64,000 bases of DNA from Amyelois transitella (lineage: Eukaryota; Arthropoda; Insecta; Lepidoptera; Pyralidae), in NCBI RefSeq assembly GCF_032362555.1, contig NC_083526.1, positions 2,190,001 to 2,254,000 of the forward strand. Direction: 5' to 3'. The position numbers and the translations under genes are program-made. Below the pieces are notes generated by a model. The model searched no databases, was not told the origin of the DNA, and saw only the letters and a program-made list of their open reading frames with translations. Position 1 is the first letter of the stretch, and each line of letters starts with the position of its first letter. Below, piece by piece: positions 1-11,576 of the stretch.

Positions 1-1033
1 CTTTAAAATAAACTTGTAAAATAAAGCTTTATAAAATGCATTTTGGCAAATAAGTTGTAATTTGTTACCATGGTCAAAGAATTTTAACATGGTATTGCAT
101 TTTTTTCTTTTATATGAGCCTGGTGCTATTGTGATGTTTTAATTTTTAATCAAATTCATTCAAAACTGTTAACAACATAATTTAATTAAAAAACAAGCAC
201 TGTAACAAGAAAAAAATTGTAGATAATGTAACATAGTAGAATAAATTGATAACATTACTAAATATGTTTCAATACAAACTTAATTTACAATATTCTCAAT
301 TCACCATAAACATTATAAAAAGATGCTGAGTAACATTTGCATTTTTAAATAAAAATACAAAATACATCACATTAAAAAAATTGAGACCTTTGTTGACTGG
401 CAAACTAGTTTTTAAGCAAACACTCTTTTTCCTCCTGGCTTTAGTCCAGTTGCATCCTCAACTAGACCCCAGGAGTCCAGGGTATCGCCTTTGACCATGA
501 ATCATGGATTGGGTGAGTCAGGTTTTTACACGAAGCAACTCCCATCTGTACATGACCGAGGCGGGATTTGTACCTGTGCCTTTCTGCATATCACACATTT
601 TAACCGGGCACCAGTTCAACCACTGATGATCAGCTTTTTAAGCAAACACTAATAAACTGTATGTGCAAAGTAGAATAAAGTTCTATCCCAGCACATCAGT
701 AACAAGGACCTAAAAGAAAGCTATATTCTTCAATAGCTTATTTATTTAAAACTAGCTTTTACTCGCAGCTTCGCCCGCGATTAATTAGCGCCACCTACAA
801 AATAAATCAGGGTTTTCGTAAATACCATGTGAACCAAAGTTTTTATCACAATGAAGTTATCCTTTGCCTTACTCCAGACTGAATTATATATACGCGAATT
901 TTTTTTAAAGATTGGTTTAGAACCCTTGACGAGGTAAGAAACAAACAAACATACTTTCGCATTCATTAGTTGGAATATGTCTCTGCCCTCACCGCCAGGA
1001 AAGGGGCACAATTTTATGTGTAACATATAACAT
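1..1033. other. Intergenic, repeat fragments only
   Basis: No gene is supported here. The sequence is AT-rich. Positions about 420-610 carry a dispersed-repeat fragment that recurs in degraded form near 24590-24710, 40590-40700 and 61670-61740; the shared part resembles 'TACACGAAG' next to a GTCAGGTTT-like stretch. Positions about 752-800 resemble the 'cgcagcttcgcccgcg' tail of an RTE-like retroelement. Confidence 0.5.
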
Positions 1034-4000
1034 TCAAAAGCGATAGTTCTTGATAGCATATGCCATTAATGCAGCGGATATGAAATGCATGTTCTCAAAC
1101 GCTGAGAAGGTTCGAGCATTGCAGTGGTTGAAGAGGAAGTCATCGACCTCCTTACCGCGAGGACACGTGTGGAAGTATATCCATTGGCAAAGAGTGTTCT
1201 GCATGATATCCTGAAAGAAAATAAAATTTTGTAAGTCCGCCATTGTACATACGAGTATTCTTCAATCCAATTCCAAATCCAAATTCCAATGATTGTTTTG
1301 TATATGTTAACGGAAATGTATAAAATTATATTTATTAATTTATTTATGCTGCCCTATTTCTAGCTGTTGTTCTTGCCGTGGAAACTTCTTCTATTTGTAA
1401 CGTTCATCTTCGATAAGCGGTATTCTTAGCGTTTGTTAACATTCTAAATGATGCCCCTCGCCCCGCTATCCCCGCGTACTACGGGTTTTACATTTCCGAT
1501 TGCTATTTAGGAATCTAATTTAATTTATATTACACATTTCCGGCCTATTTTAGGAATTACATACATTTCCTAGGAATTGTATACAATGACGGATTACATA
1601 CATTTCCGTTAACATATATAAATACAGCTTTAGCACGATCCAATATGAAGGTTCCCCTGCAAAGGTTGAGGCCAGACTAGAGTCTGGTTACTTCATGTTA
1701 AAACCTAACTCTCCCGGTTCAGGATCATGGTTTAAAAGCGTTTCCTCGGCTCCTCTTCAGAGAGAACAGATAAGGGCCTATATCTAGCATTGCAGTGTGG
1801 GTTCCCGTACTCTTGGAATGAGGCATCTAAATGACTATTGTATGCCCGAAGTGGCGTCAGGATTTCCGAATCGTAAACCGTAGGCAAATGTGGAAGGTTA
1901 ATAGGAAATTGTTGAAAAGTGGACACATAATCTCTTTTGTACAAAGAGATCCACCTTCAATCAATATACTCCTTTTTTGAAGTCATTCAAATTTCTAAAC
2001 CCTTTCCCTAAGTATAACAAAAACTCTCCTGAAAACCGGAGCAAAACCGGTTCAGTTCAACGCGAAATAATTGCGACTAAACACAGAACAAAGAGGTCAA
2101 ACAGAGAACCTTTTTTTGAAGGCGGCTAAAACGAGCAAATATCAGAGAGAGACTTTCAAATAGTTCCAACCAACCTGTACTCCTAACTGGAACTCTTGCA
2201 TCTTCTCCTTCCTCGGAGAAGGCCCTGACAGGACAACACAAGTATTACGGAGTACTTCGCACTTATTGCTGCATTGCTTGCATTCCGTCGAAGATTTTTC
2301 GGACATCTCTTCGCTTGCCTTCTTCAGAAGAGGAGAAATAGGGGTCACCTGTTTCCGAGGAGAACCTTGTTAAAAACTCAACCTCATTATGTAAAGTCGG
2401 TAAAAATTCACTGTAAAACTGCCGCGCTTCAGAATACGAATCACACCAAGTGTGTTAACCCTTCAGCTGCGGCGGCTATACGCAAACTGCGCACCTCGTC
2501 TGCGGCGTTCAAGCGCCGCGGCGGACGGGCGCGCAGTGTCTTAGATTTTGTTGTATATCTGTATATAATTATTTGGGACCTACCCAAAAATTTATTTTTT
2601 TTTAAAGAGTTATAAATGAAGAATCATATGCAATAAATTTTGATGCGAAAAAACACTTGCGTTTATTATATTTAGGTCACTGAATTCAAAACTTACCGAA
2701 AAATTATCCATTGTAAATATTTTACTGATTTTGCAATTTACATCTTTCATATATTCTGTTTTTGTTTACTATTCCACAAAGTCCAATAATTGAGGAATTT
2801 AATGGTGCCAAAAAGTTATTATGTCCCAAGTAAAATTCTCTAAAATCGTCTTCACAAATAATCCAGTAAGAATCACGATTTCGCCATTTTGCAACTTCTA
2901 CAACGCAAACTTTATACTTCTATTACCATGAAAATATTGAAATGTAGATTTATTTGAGGCATTGTAATCGTAAATAATGTATTTGGCTTCACAAAACAAC
3001 AAGTAAAATGTATCTAAATGTCTTAAAATAGTATATTTCTACTAAAAACTGAAAACTTACCTAGAAAACTATCATTTTTTCAATTGGCTCGTTCATTCAC
3101 TTACATTTGTCTTTGCTCAACTGTAAGGGCAGTGTGGCAAACACGAAAAATTGTAGTTTCGTTTTTATATCAGACATATATAGCTTGCCTAGAGAAAATG
3201 AGCGAAAAACCATAGCCAAAAACTAGAAAAATGTATGTCTGTGTGCGTGACTTGTTTGCCTTGCTTGTCTGCTGATGGCCGTATCTGGACAAAATGGCGG
3301 CATGTGGTTAACGCCTAACTGCTGATGGCCGTATCCGTCCACTGTCAATGTTTGTCTAACTGCTTTAGGTCGGATCTGGGCATATCTACAGGATGTTTGT
3401 TTTTAGTTGTGCACGTTAGTAATTTGGAAAAGAGTGTCTTGTAAAAATAAAAATAAAATGTTGATTAAAATGTTTCTTTTATTGGAATACAAAAATGTAC
3501 AATGTTTATTGGTTTCCACTACTCTAAACCTATTCAATTCATAGTACATACTAGTAATTATTTTTACCAATGATTCATAGTACATACTAGGAATTATTTT
3601 TACCAATGAAAAAATAAAAATAAAATTACAATTTTGTAAAAATAATTACTGAACTGTTTTTGATAAGTTTTTTTTTTCAATAAATCTATAATGATAAGAA
3701 CTATGTAATATATAAAGACTTATTGAAAAAAAATACTTTCATCAAAATCGGTTCAGTAATTTTTGAGATAGGGAATAGTGTTGAAGTCGGTTGTTTTGTA
3801 AAAAAAAATACTTATTTTTAATGAATTATGAATTCAAATTAAACAAAAAAATTTTGCGTAGGAATCGAAATTTTAGATTCCCATCATTTCACTTTACTGA
3901 TAACAACAACGTTTTAAAAGGGTGTTATTTAAACAGTCTGCAGAATATTCATATGCAAAAAAGTTTACACAAATTCAGAAGCGCAAGTGAAGAATAGGAT

Positions 4001-7000
4001 AACAGAAGAATAGGCACCAAACTGCACTGCAGCAGTGTCTCTAAATGACGTCAACTTAAATTTTAAACAAAGCATGTTTGGACTCAAAACACGCATGCGT
4101 TCGATCGAGCTCAAGCCGACTGTAACCAAACTCAAACGTTTATTCAGAAAATAGGCCTTTGTAGGCACTTTTTTACGTCAAATTACATGTAAAAATTATC
4201 GATTTAGATAAATTAAATAGATATGTATTCAAAACTCAAATTTAAAATTATTAATTCTTTCAAAGCTAAAGACTACTAGCGCTTCGTAACCGACCACTGC
4301 AAGAGAAGAAACGCCGAAAGAAACTCTTTTCAACAGTATTGGTCGCCTACTCGCCTGAAGGGCTTTGAATTTTTTTTTTTTTTATTTTATTTGTATATTC
4401 ATTCTATGTATCTTATAACCCGTAGACCAAACCAGTGCAGTCCTAAGAAAGAAGGGATCAAAGAGAAAAAAGTATTTTTAAACAATAATCCTAATATTAA
4501 TATTTAAAAATAAAATAATGTATACATAAATAGATAAACACCCAAGATCAGAAGTCAATATGAAAAAGATAATTTACCAACTTGACCTGACTGGGGATCG
4601 AACCCGAGACCTGGAAGTAGCAGTCTGGTGTGTTGACTACTACATCACACATTTTATATAAATATATAACTAATATAAATAAATAGATAATATTTAATTA
4701 TATATTTTATATATATGTAACTACAGAAGTAATTTACAAACTATAGATTTTCTAAAGTATGATACTCAAGCCAACATTGGCCAACACAAATATACACCGT
4801 GCAATGACTGCACGCGATGTTACATTTTTGCCTGCATCTAACACAACGTCCCCTCTTAAATTTATCTTGTTTTTTGGTTCGCTCCTCGGTCACCTCATTA
4901 TGAACAGGGAAATGATTAAAATCCCTGTTCAGCCTGCTACAGGTGGGGATGGGGACCTGGCGCGAACGTGAGGAGACGTTTTGTCCGAATTCTAAGCAGA
5001 GCTCTTCAGCAAGCTTGAAACGAAATTGGCGGTGAGTCATTTTTTTATGCTGGCCAATGTTAGCACAATATATAATATATGCATTTAAAATAGATATATT
5101 TAAAAGACGTCTAAAAACTTTAATATACCATTTGATTCCCCTCTTTCTTTCTAATAAATACATGCTTAGCTTTTGATCTTTGAGATCGACGCCTCCCATG
5201 TATTTATTATATTCATGGACCACGACTGGTTTGGAGCAGGGTTGGCCAGCCCTGTGCCCTGGAGCCATATCTGTTTTGTGGTAAGTAGATACAGTGGTGA
5301 CAAGCTTCACATCTTTCCATGCTATGACGGATACATCACCACAGTGTCTACTTACCACACTACCCCTAGCCATCCTTTTATCCTGCAAATTTTGGATTTC
5401 TACGGGCGTGTCTTTTCGGCGACGGTTCAGAGTACCGACTACGTCAGTTTTATGTTTTTTTAGAAATTGGGTCAGAGGAACAGAATTATAAAAATTGTCC
5501 ATGAACAGGGTATATCCCTTGCCTAAATAGTTCTTGAAAAGCTCAAGGACTATTTTGGCAGTGGATGTAGTAAACCCGTAAACCGTTTCTGCAGTTGTCG
5601 TGCCTTTGCCGGCATACAAAATTAAATTTACTACGTATCCAGTTACGGCCTCACAGAGTTCATAACTTTTGATACCGAATCGAGCTGCTTTGGAACGAAT
5701 GCATTGTTTCCAGCTTAAATGACCCTTCCAAAGCAGCAACGATTCGTCTATCGATACTTCTCTGTGAGGCACGTAAATGGACTGGAATTTTTTATTTAAA
5801 TAATCTATAATAGGTTTTATTTTAGCTATTTTCTTATCACGCCCCTGTACATGTATGTTGTTGTTATCAGTAAAGTGCAAAAATTTTAAGAGCATTACGT
5901 AATGATCCCTTGACATCAGTTTTCGAAACTCCGGCATACCCATCACACCCGTCATCCAATATTCCTCTAACCTACTTCTTACACATATTGACATAAATAT
6001 CATCACACCTATAAGCCTATATAGTTCGGAAACCGAAGTTTCCACCCAGTCGTTCATGCGAGATTTACTTGGCATGGAGTCTCCGGTTTCAAAGAAACCG
6101 GTTATTGTTTCCCAAGCGTAATGATTCGTTTCGTGGACAATAGAATCCATCAGAGGCTGGTCCCAAATTTGAGTAAACAAGCCTAAAGGACTTGTTCCCT
6201 CAATTTTAGGACCAGCTTCTTCGTTGAAGTCCTCCCTGACCCCTCTAAATTCGTTAAAATCAGATGACCAAGTCAATGGCTCCTCACTAACTTCATCTTC
6301 AATAAAATCGTCATCTGATTCCAACATCTGCTGTAACTGATCGAGAGTCAATTCTTCCTCGGCATCCTCATCACTTCCAGAGTCGATGGCTAATTCTTCA
6401 GCCAGCTCAGGATCCAGTATGTCTTCATCCTATTAAAAAAACCAAACCCTAAACCACATGCAAGCATACACACAAACATAACAAAAGCGGGTATTGTTAG
6501 AGATGCCAACCACAATATTTTTATAAAAAGGAATAATTAGTGTATCCCAACGATGAACAGGAATAGAGATTCCTGTTCATTTTTATTCAATTAACTTTCA
6601 ATATATTCATGCCATATTGCCAATTTCGCTGAATTACGTTATTGAGCATACACCAAACACCTTTATATCAATGAAGTTACAATACATTCATACCGCATTG
6701 CCAATTTTAGCAGAATTGTGTTATTGAAGCACAAACCAAACACCCTTAGTTACATTACCTTAGTTACTGGATGGACTAGATTTCTATCAGATAGTCCGGT
6801 GCACGATGAGAGCGGCAATAAATAAAAATCCCTTTCTCAATGCAAGTAATTTATACTTTCAAAGAGTGTTATGAAAATGAAACTTACAGGTTCTCGGCCA
6901 AAAAGATTACGCGGCTGACCTTTCGTACGTTCCTCTGGTACCTAAAAAATAATTATTTTGTAAATAACATTGCATGTTGTGATAATAGGTAATATTTTGT

Positions 7001-10000
7001 TTCGATAATCCTTACAATAGACATCAATAAGTGAGCAATAAGTTAGTATACATCTCGACATATTATTATCTTGGTAGTTAAAAAAAAGTTGAACATCTAC
7101 TAAAGTTATCAAAAAAAAGAAAACCATTCTTACAGCAGCTACTTTTTCGCCGCCATGGACCAACTCATCCACGATCTCTATGGCTTCGCCTTCCACAGAT
7201 AAATTTTGGGGCCGCCAAGGCTGTAATAAAATATACGAAATAATCAGTTTTTGTTTTTAAAGTAAAAGGGAAAGTTAACAAAACTGGAAAATAACATACT
7301 CTAATCCTCCCTGATCCAGATGTCTCCAAGACTACATCTCTGCCCCGAATAAGGGATCCCTGAGGAGTTCTAGTCACCTCCAAGCCGACAAACATGCTTC
7401 TGGAAGTACTTGGGGTTTGGGGTTCCATTTTAATCTGTCAATAAAATAAAATTATTAGCATGTATTCAAACCAGACATCGATGTCATCAGAAAGTGCTCA
7501 CGGAGACAAAACTAACGAGCTAAAACACAGCGCGATACGAGTTACCGGAGCGTAGATCCTGTATACCACCTTCCGACTGCATCATCAGACCCTCGATGTC
7601 ACTTCATCAGAAAGTGCTCACGGAGACAAAACTAACGAGCTAAAACACAGCGCGATACGAGTTACCGGAGCGTAGATCCTGTATACCACCTTCCGACTGC
7701 ATCATCAGACCCTCGATGTCACTTCATCAGAAAGTGCTCACGGAGACAAAACTAACGAGCTAAAACACAGCGCGATACGAGTTACCGGAGCATAGATCCT
7801 GTATACTGTATACCACCTTCCGACTGCATCATCAGACCCTCGATGTCACTTCATCAGAAAGTGCTCACGGAGACAAAACTAACGAGCTAAAACACAGCGC
7901 GATACGAGTTACCGGAGCGTAGATCCTGTATACTGTATACCACCTTCCGACTGCATCATCAGACCCTCGATGTCACTTCATCAGAAAGTGCTCACTGAGA
8001 CAAAACTGACGAGCTAAAACACAGCGCGATACGAGTTACCGGAGCGTAGATCCTGTATACCACCTTCCGACTGCATCATCAGACCCTCGATGTCACTTCA
8101 TCAGAAAGTGCTCACGGAGACAAAACTAACGAGCTAAAACACAGCGCGATACGAGTTACCGGAGCATAGATCCTGTATACCACCTTCCGACTGCATCATC
8201 AGACCCTCGATGTCACTTCATCAGAAAGTGCTCACTGAGACAAAACTGACGAGCTAAAACACAGCGCGATACGAGTTACCGGAGCGTAGATCCTGTATAC
8301 CACCTTCCGACTGCATCATCAGACCCTCGATGTCACTTCATCAGAAAGTGCTCACGGAGACAAAACTAACGAGCTAAAACACAGCGCGATACGAGTTACC
8401 GGAGCGTAGATCCTGTATACCATCTCCCAACTATCATGACATCATGTCATCAAAACCAAACGACATTTTGACTAAAACCAATAAAATAAATTTCGTAGAT
8501 TTAGTTTCAATCAATGAATAAATCACAGAGGCTTTTGAAAGCATGCTGTATATTAGCGTCGCGATACAATACACAGACAGTGTACGACACAAGTAAGATG
8601 GCGGACATAGTGCGTATGTGTGCGTGTAACGGATTCTCAGTCTTGAAAAATATAAGATATTTACAAAATCCATGTATTTATTGTAAAAAAGTTAGTGTAT
8701 TTCAATAGTATAATAAATTTACTATCTAAAACCAATTATATCCATTACAGAGGTATTGGATATAATGCATAAACTAACACGAAAGAAATATGTAACACAC
8801 TCCATCTACTTTTGAAAAAGCTAAAATCCTTCTTTTTTTACTAAATCTATAAACTTTTACACGTAATTGCTTCGAAAGTAACTATATAATAACGAAATAA
8901 AAACATTTACATACCTGTTTGTAATTACAGCCAAAAAAGACGAGTTTTCTCACACGTTCTTCAGTCACTTTGCAACACAACGAAGTCACAATTTGAAATG
9001 ACTTGGTTAGCTAAATGAACGGATGAAATTCATATTTGACAGTTGTCTATGACGGCTTCATTCGTTAGAAATACATTTCAAATAATAAAACACCTTATTT
9101 CTTGTTATTAGATATTATATTTGTGTAAAAACTACGACGAGTGCATTTGGACGGATCCGGAACAAAGCATTCCTAGTACATGCCCGGATACGGCCTAAAG
9201 CTTACGAAGGGTTAAGAAGTCTGTAAGACTGCTAACTGCCGTAAATACCAAAGAAAAGAAAGTTACCAAAATTTTATTCTCAATGATATGTTCTGTAGCA
9301 TTAGTGAAAACGGTAACAAGTCCGATTTAGGCCAAATTGAGCTACATTTTAATATTGAGAATTTACAACACGCTCATTAAAAAAGAGTGTGAAAGTGTTT
9401 CTTCTGGTTGACCTTGTGCTATGATAAAAATGTAAAATGCACTAACGTTGCAACAACATTTGAAGCGAATGTTTGCCCCGAGCATGGGACAAAGAAGTAA
9501 ATAAGAATTCAGCACCGGATGCGGGGGTCCGATCCACGACACGTTCACACCCTGCATTGTCCCGAATTCTTCCTGAAAACAATTTATAATTTTATTTAGA
9601 GAGTTAATTGAAAATGAGAGACATAAATCTACTCGTAGACCAAGATAACTAGTCACATTTTCAGTTCATAGGGTTTCGAACCAGAACTCTTTGCAAAGTG
9701 GAGACAGGTATGTGAGAAAGCGAACGCCTGTCCACGTTTCACGTCATAATGAAAAGCGAAACAGCGATAGTTTTTCGCGCGATAAAAACAACGTCGCGCG
9801 TGCTGTAATACCACGGGAGCTGGCCCCGAAGCGTAGCGACGAAGCGTGCTCCTGGGAATACGCTAAGATATAAAACGTTGTGAATTACATACGCTATGCT
9901 AAGTGAGTGAATTATTTGAGATAGATAGGTAGATAGACTCTTTATTGCACCATAAGAAAAAGAAAAGCAGAAAAAAAACACAGACAATGAGGTACAAAAC

Positions 10001-11576
10001 CGGACTTATCGCTAAAGCAATCTCTTCCAGTCAACCTTAGGGTGGGAGGAAATTAAAATAAAAAGGCGATTAGCGCAGTACATATAAAATGAATTGCAAA
10101 GTACGATATACCTAAACCTAATATAAACACAATATAAATTTACATAAAAACACAATTAAATTTAAGAAAAATGAGATACTTATTTAGTCTAATATAGTTA
10201 AATAAATTTCTTGTAGCTGATGGTTATACTTACAAAAATAGACATGCAGGTCGCCAGGGCCTGAATACTCGCGTGTGTTCTGGACCTCATGCACAGGACT
10301 GGCACAGACGACTGCTGGGCGAACCTCTGGACGCACATGTGAGTTGTAGTGGCCACAAATATAGCGTCGGCCATGTATGAGAATACCCTGGAATATGGAA
10401 GGTTTACTGGAGGACGAAGCTCTCGATTTAAAAAAAAGTTTTCATTCCAGTTTAAGTATAATATTAATTATTTTATTATCACCATTCAATCATTCCCATG
10501 GATGTCATAAAAGACGACTGAGGGATTAGGCTTATAAATTTGGGATTCTTATTTTAGGCGATGGGGTAGAAACCTGTCTGTATTTAAATCTCTATCAAAA
10601 AAATTTCTATCATAAAGTCAAACAGCTAACGTGATCTTTTCAAGACTGTGGGCTCTGTCTACCTCGCAAGGGATTTACACGTATGTATGTTATCAAAACC
10701 GTTTTTTGATTGCGAAATCCCAAAGGACTTATTCACGAACGTTGAAAGACAATTTATCAATTTCTATTTCTAGTTTTGAAGTAAACTGGATTGGTGGAAA
10801 GAGAGAAGGTATATTGTCTCTCAAAGTTCGTGAACTCCTGAAGTCTCCAGGGAATTCGCAACCAACAAAACCGAGGCAGCGGATCGCATATCATCCATGA
10901 CAACGTCCAGTAAGGATTTCCTTCGGTTTCCTTTTAGACAGTATGACATTTGTTCCCCAAATAGTTGTCAGGTTTTTTCAAGACGTGACCATAGTAACCT
11001 TACCTTCCGTTATAGTCATACTCCCAGACAACATGGTCCACAATATTGACGTCGTAAGCGCCGAGAAGGGTGGCAGCCTTGGACACGGCCATGTTCAGCA
11101 TGGGTACATTCATTTCTTGTAATATCATCACCTTCGAGTTGGGCAGTATGTCCTAGAGAGCAAAGGATTTGGTGGAAACATTTCAAATTTGCTATTGTTA
11201 CATACTTAAGTACAACAAGGGCGTAGGGCAATGAAGGTAAGAGCTTTCACTGCTATCTGTATAGATTATGATGACCATAAGTCAGTATTGTAATGAAATT
11301 AATAAACCTTAAAAATAATTATATAAGTTTAAATATAGAATAAGAACTTTTCATTGGAACTTCTAATTGGAAGGGGAATAACGTTACGAGTAGTTTCACG
11401 TGGGCAGACCTTAGAGAAAAAATCTAGTGTTTTGATAAAATTTTCGTAATTTCACCATTCTCTTGTTGTGTGTGTCCCTTACGGCACATTTGAGGTTGAT
11501 TGCACTGTTTATTATGTCCATCACCATGCTTGCTGACCAGTTTTTGAAGCAAATCAGATGACGTGGTTTGGACGGG
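1034..11576 (-). CDS. Ornithine carbamoyltransferase-like protein, probably catalytically inactive; N-terminal exon missing
   Basis: Six exons join with consistent phases: 11456-11576, 11004-11152, 10234-10387, 9447-9572, 2175-2348 and 1034-1210 (stop TGA at 1034-1036), giving about 299 residues. The order and content follow OTCase: an N-terminal helix region (HLICFKNWSASMVMDIINS), MADAIFVA, an IQALA segment, VSWIG, and a C-terminal FHTCPRGKEVDDFLF block. OTCase makes citrulline from ornithine and carbamoyl phosphate, normally in mitochondria. Here the carbamoyl-phosphate STRTR motif is replaced by a segment around NVPMLNMAV, HPxQ reads HASIQ, the ornithine-binding DGNN region reads GPPHP, and HCLP reads HTCP. 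A carbamoyltransferase fold without the chemistry is therefore likely. The first coding exon and any targeting peptide were not found; exon 11456-11576 needs a codon started upstream. The fourth intron (2349-9446) contains a piggyBac element. Confidence 0.8.
1301..1618. mobile_element. Small TIR element (MITE), possibly piggyBac-like
   Basis: The ends 1301-1321 and 1598-1618 are a perfect 21-bp inverted repeat (core TTAACGGAAATGTAT). A TTAA lies five bases inside each end, so the true element may run from TTAA to TTAA, as in piggyBac-derived MITEs. It carries no coding potential and sits in the last intron of the OTC-like gene. Confidence 0.6.
3537..3608. repeat. Two-copy 36-bp tandem repeat
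   Basis: A unit beginning ATTCATAGTACATACTAG is present twice with one difference, in the 3' non-coding part of the piggyBac element. Confidence 0.6.
4575..4650 (-). repeat. tRNA-derived SINE head fragment
   Basis: On the minus strand the sequence contains GGTTCGATCCCC, a pol III B box, preceded by tRNA-like sequence. It is followed on the plus side by AT-rich DNA just 3' of the piggyBac transposase stop. It is probably a SINE inserted into the transposon's 3' region. It does not form a full tRNA. Confidence 0.45.
4741..7428 (-). CDS. piggyBac transposase (DDE_Tnp_1_7), four coding exons
   Basis: Exons 7300-7428 (starts MEPQTPSTSR), 7134-7220, 6888-6941 and 4741-6429 join in phase 0 at all three introns, giving 652 aa. 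The acidic N-terminal region (residues about 90-145) precedes the catalytic domain. The piggyBac aspartates are all present: D318 in SIDESLLLWKG, D401 in LFMDNFYNS, and D505/D508 in YNKYMGGVDLKDQ. The C-terminal Cys/His-rich finger (about 613-645, CVRCRQKC...CSHC) is intact. piggyBac transposases cut and paste DNA at TTAA. The first exon's acceptor (TGACAG at 7435-7440), 6 bp before the ATG, implies a 5' UTR intron. A CAG|GTATGT donor at 8915 fits, making that intron 7435-8914. No disabling mutation is seen, so it could be active or kept for a host role. Confidence 0.92.
7472..8425 (-). repeat. Eight-copy minisatellite, 120-bp unit
   Basis: Units start at CAGAAAGTGCTCAC, at 7488, 7608, 7728, 7855, 7982, 8102, 8222 and 8342. 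Six intervals or units are 120 bp; two (after 7728 and 7855) are 127 bp because of a 7-bp duplication, ACTGTAT. Units 5 and 7 share the variants CACTGAG and CTGACG, while units 6 and 8 carry CACGGAG and CTAACG, so the last four units form a two-unit (240-bp) higher-order repeat. The array lies in the predicted 5' UTR intron of the piggyBac transposase. Spacers are not unique, so it is not CRISPR-like. Confidence 0.9.
8915..8990 (-). other. Predicted 5' UTR exon end of piggyBac transposase gene
   Basis: The minus strand reads ACAAACAG|GTATGTAAAT with the junction at 8915/8914, a strong donor. It pairs with the acceptor six bases before the transposase ATG. The transcription start is not determined, so the upper limit is a guess. 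Confidence 0.4.
9915..10045 (-). repeat. Retrotransposon 3'-end fragment
   Basis: A (TAGA)n stretch is followed by CTTTATTGCACCATAA and later by a GGACTTATCGCTAAAGCAATCTC-like block. The same arrangement recurs at about 11805-11925 and, in weaker form, at 33405-33510. It is read as the 3' end of a non-LTR element in minus orientation, lying in an intron of the OTC-like gene. Confidence 0.5.

Larger units (their letters stand above)
2455..9215 (-). mobile_element. piggyBac-family transposon with intron-containing transposase
   Basis: The proposed ends are TTAACCCTTC at 2455-2464 and its reverse complement at 9206-9215, so a TTAA target duplication flanks a 6-bp CCCTTC terminal match, as expected for piggyBac. 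Behind the ends lie related subterminal motifs: GGCCGTATCYGG at 3277-3288 and 3327-3337, and a longer one at 3362-3383 that matches the right end at 9168-9201 (GCTTTAGGCCGTATCCGGGC on the minus strand). An inner left end at 3308 (TTAACGCC) is an alternative. The element lies inside an OTC-like intron in the same orientation and encodes the transposase at 4741-7428. Confidence 0.65.

Noticed and set aside
1732-1944. 70-codon minus-strand ORF in the last OTC-like intron
   Set aside because: No similarity to OTCase, no splice sites in a useful phase, and exons 2175-2348 and 1034-1210 already join in phase.
2274-2615. 113-codon plus-strand ORF
   Set aside because: It overlaps an OTC-like exon and the piggyBac end, has no recognisable domain and is low-complexity at its end.
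4759-5491. Plus-strand ORFs over the piggyBac region
   Set aside because: They are shadows of the transposase reading frame on the other strand.
7472-8425. CRISPR-like regular array
   Set aside because: The whole 120-bp unit repeats with no unique spacers, and the DNA is an insect genome; it is a minisatellite.
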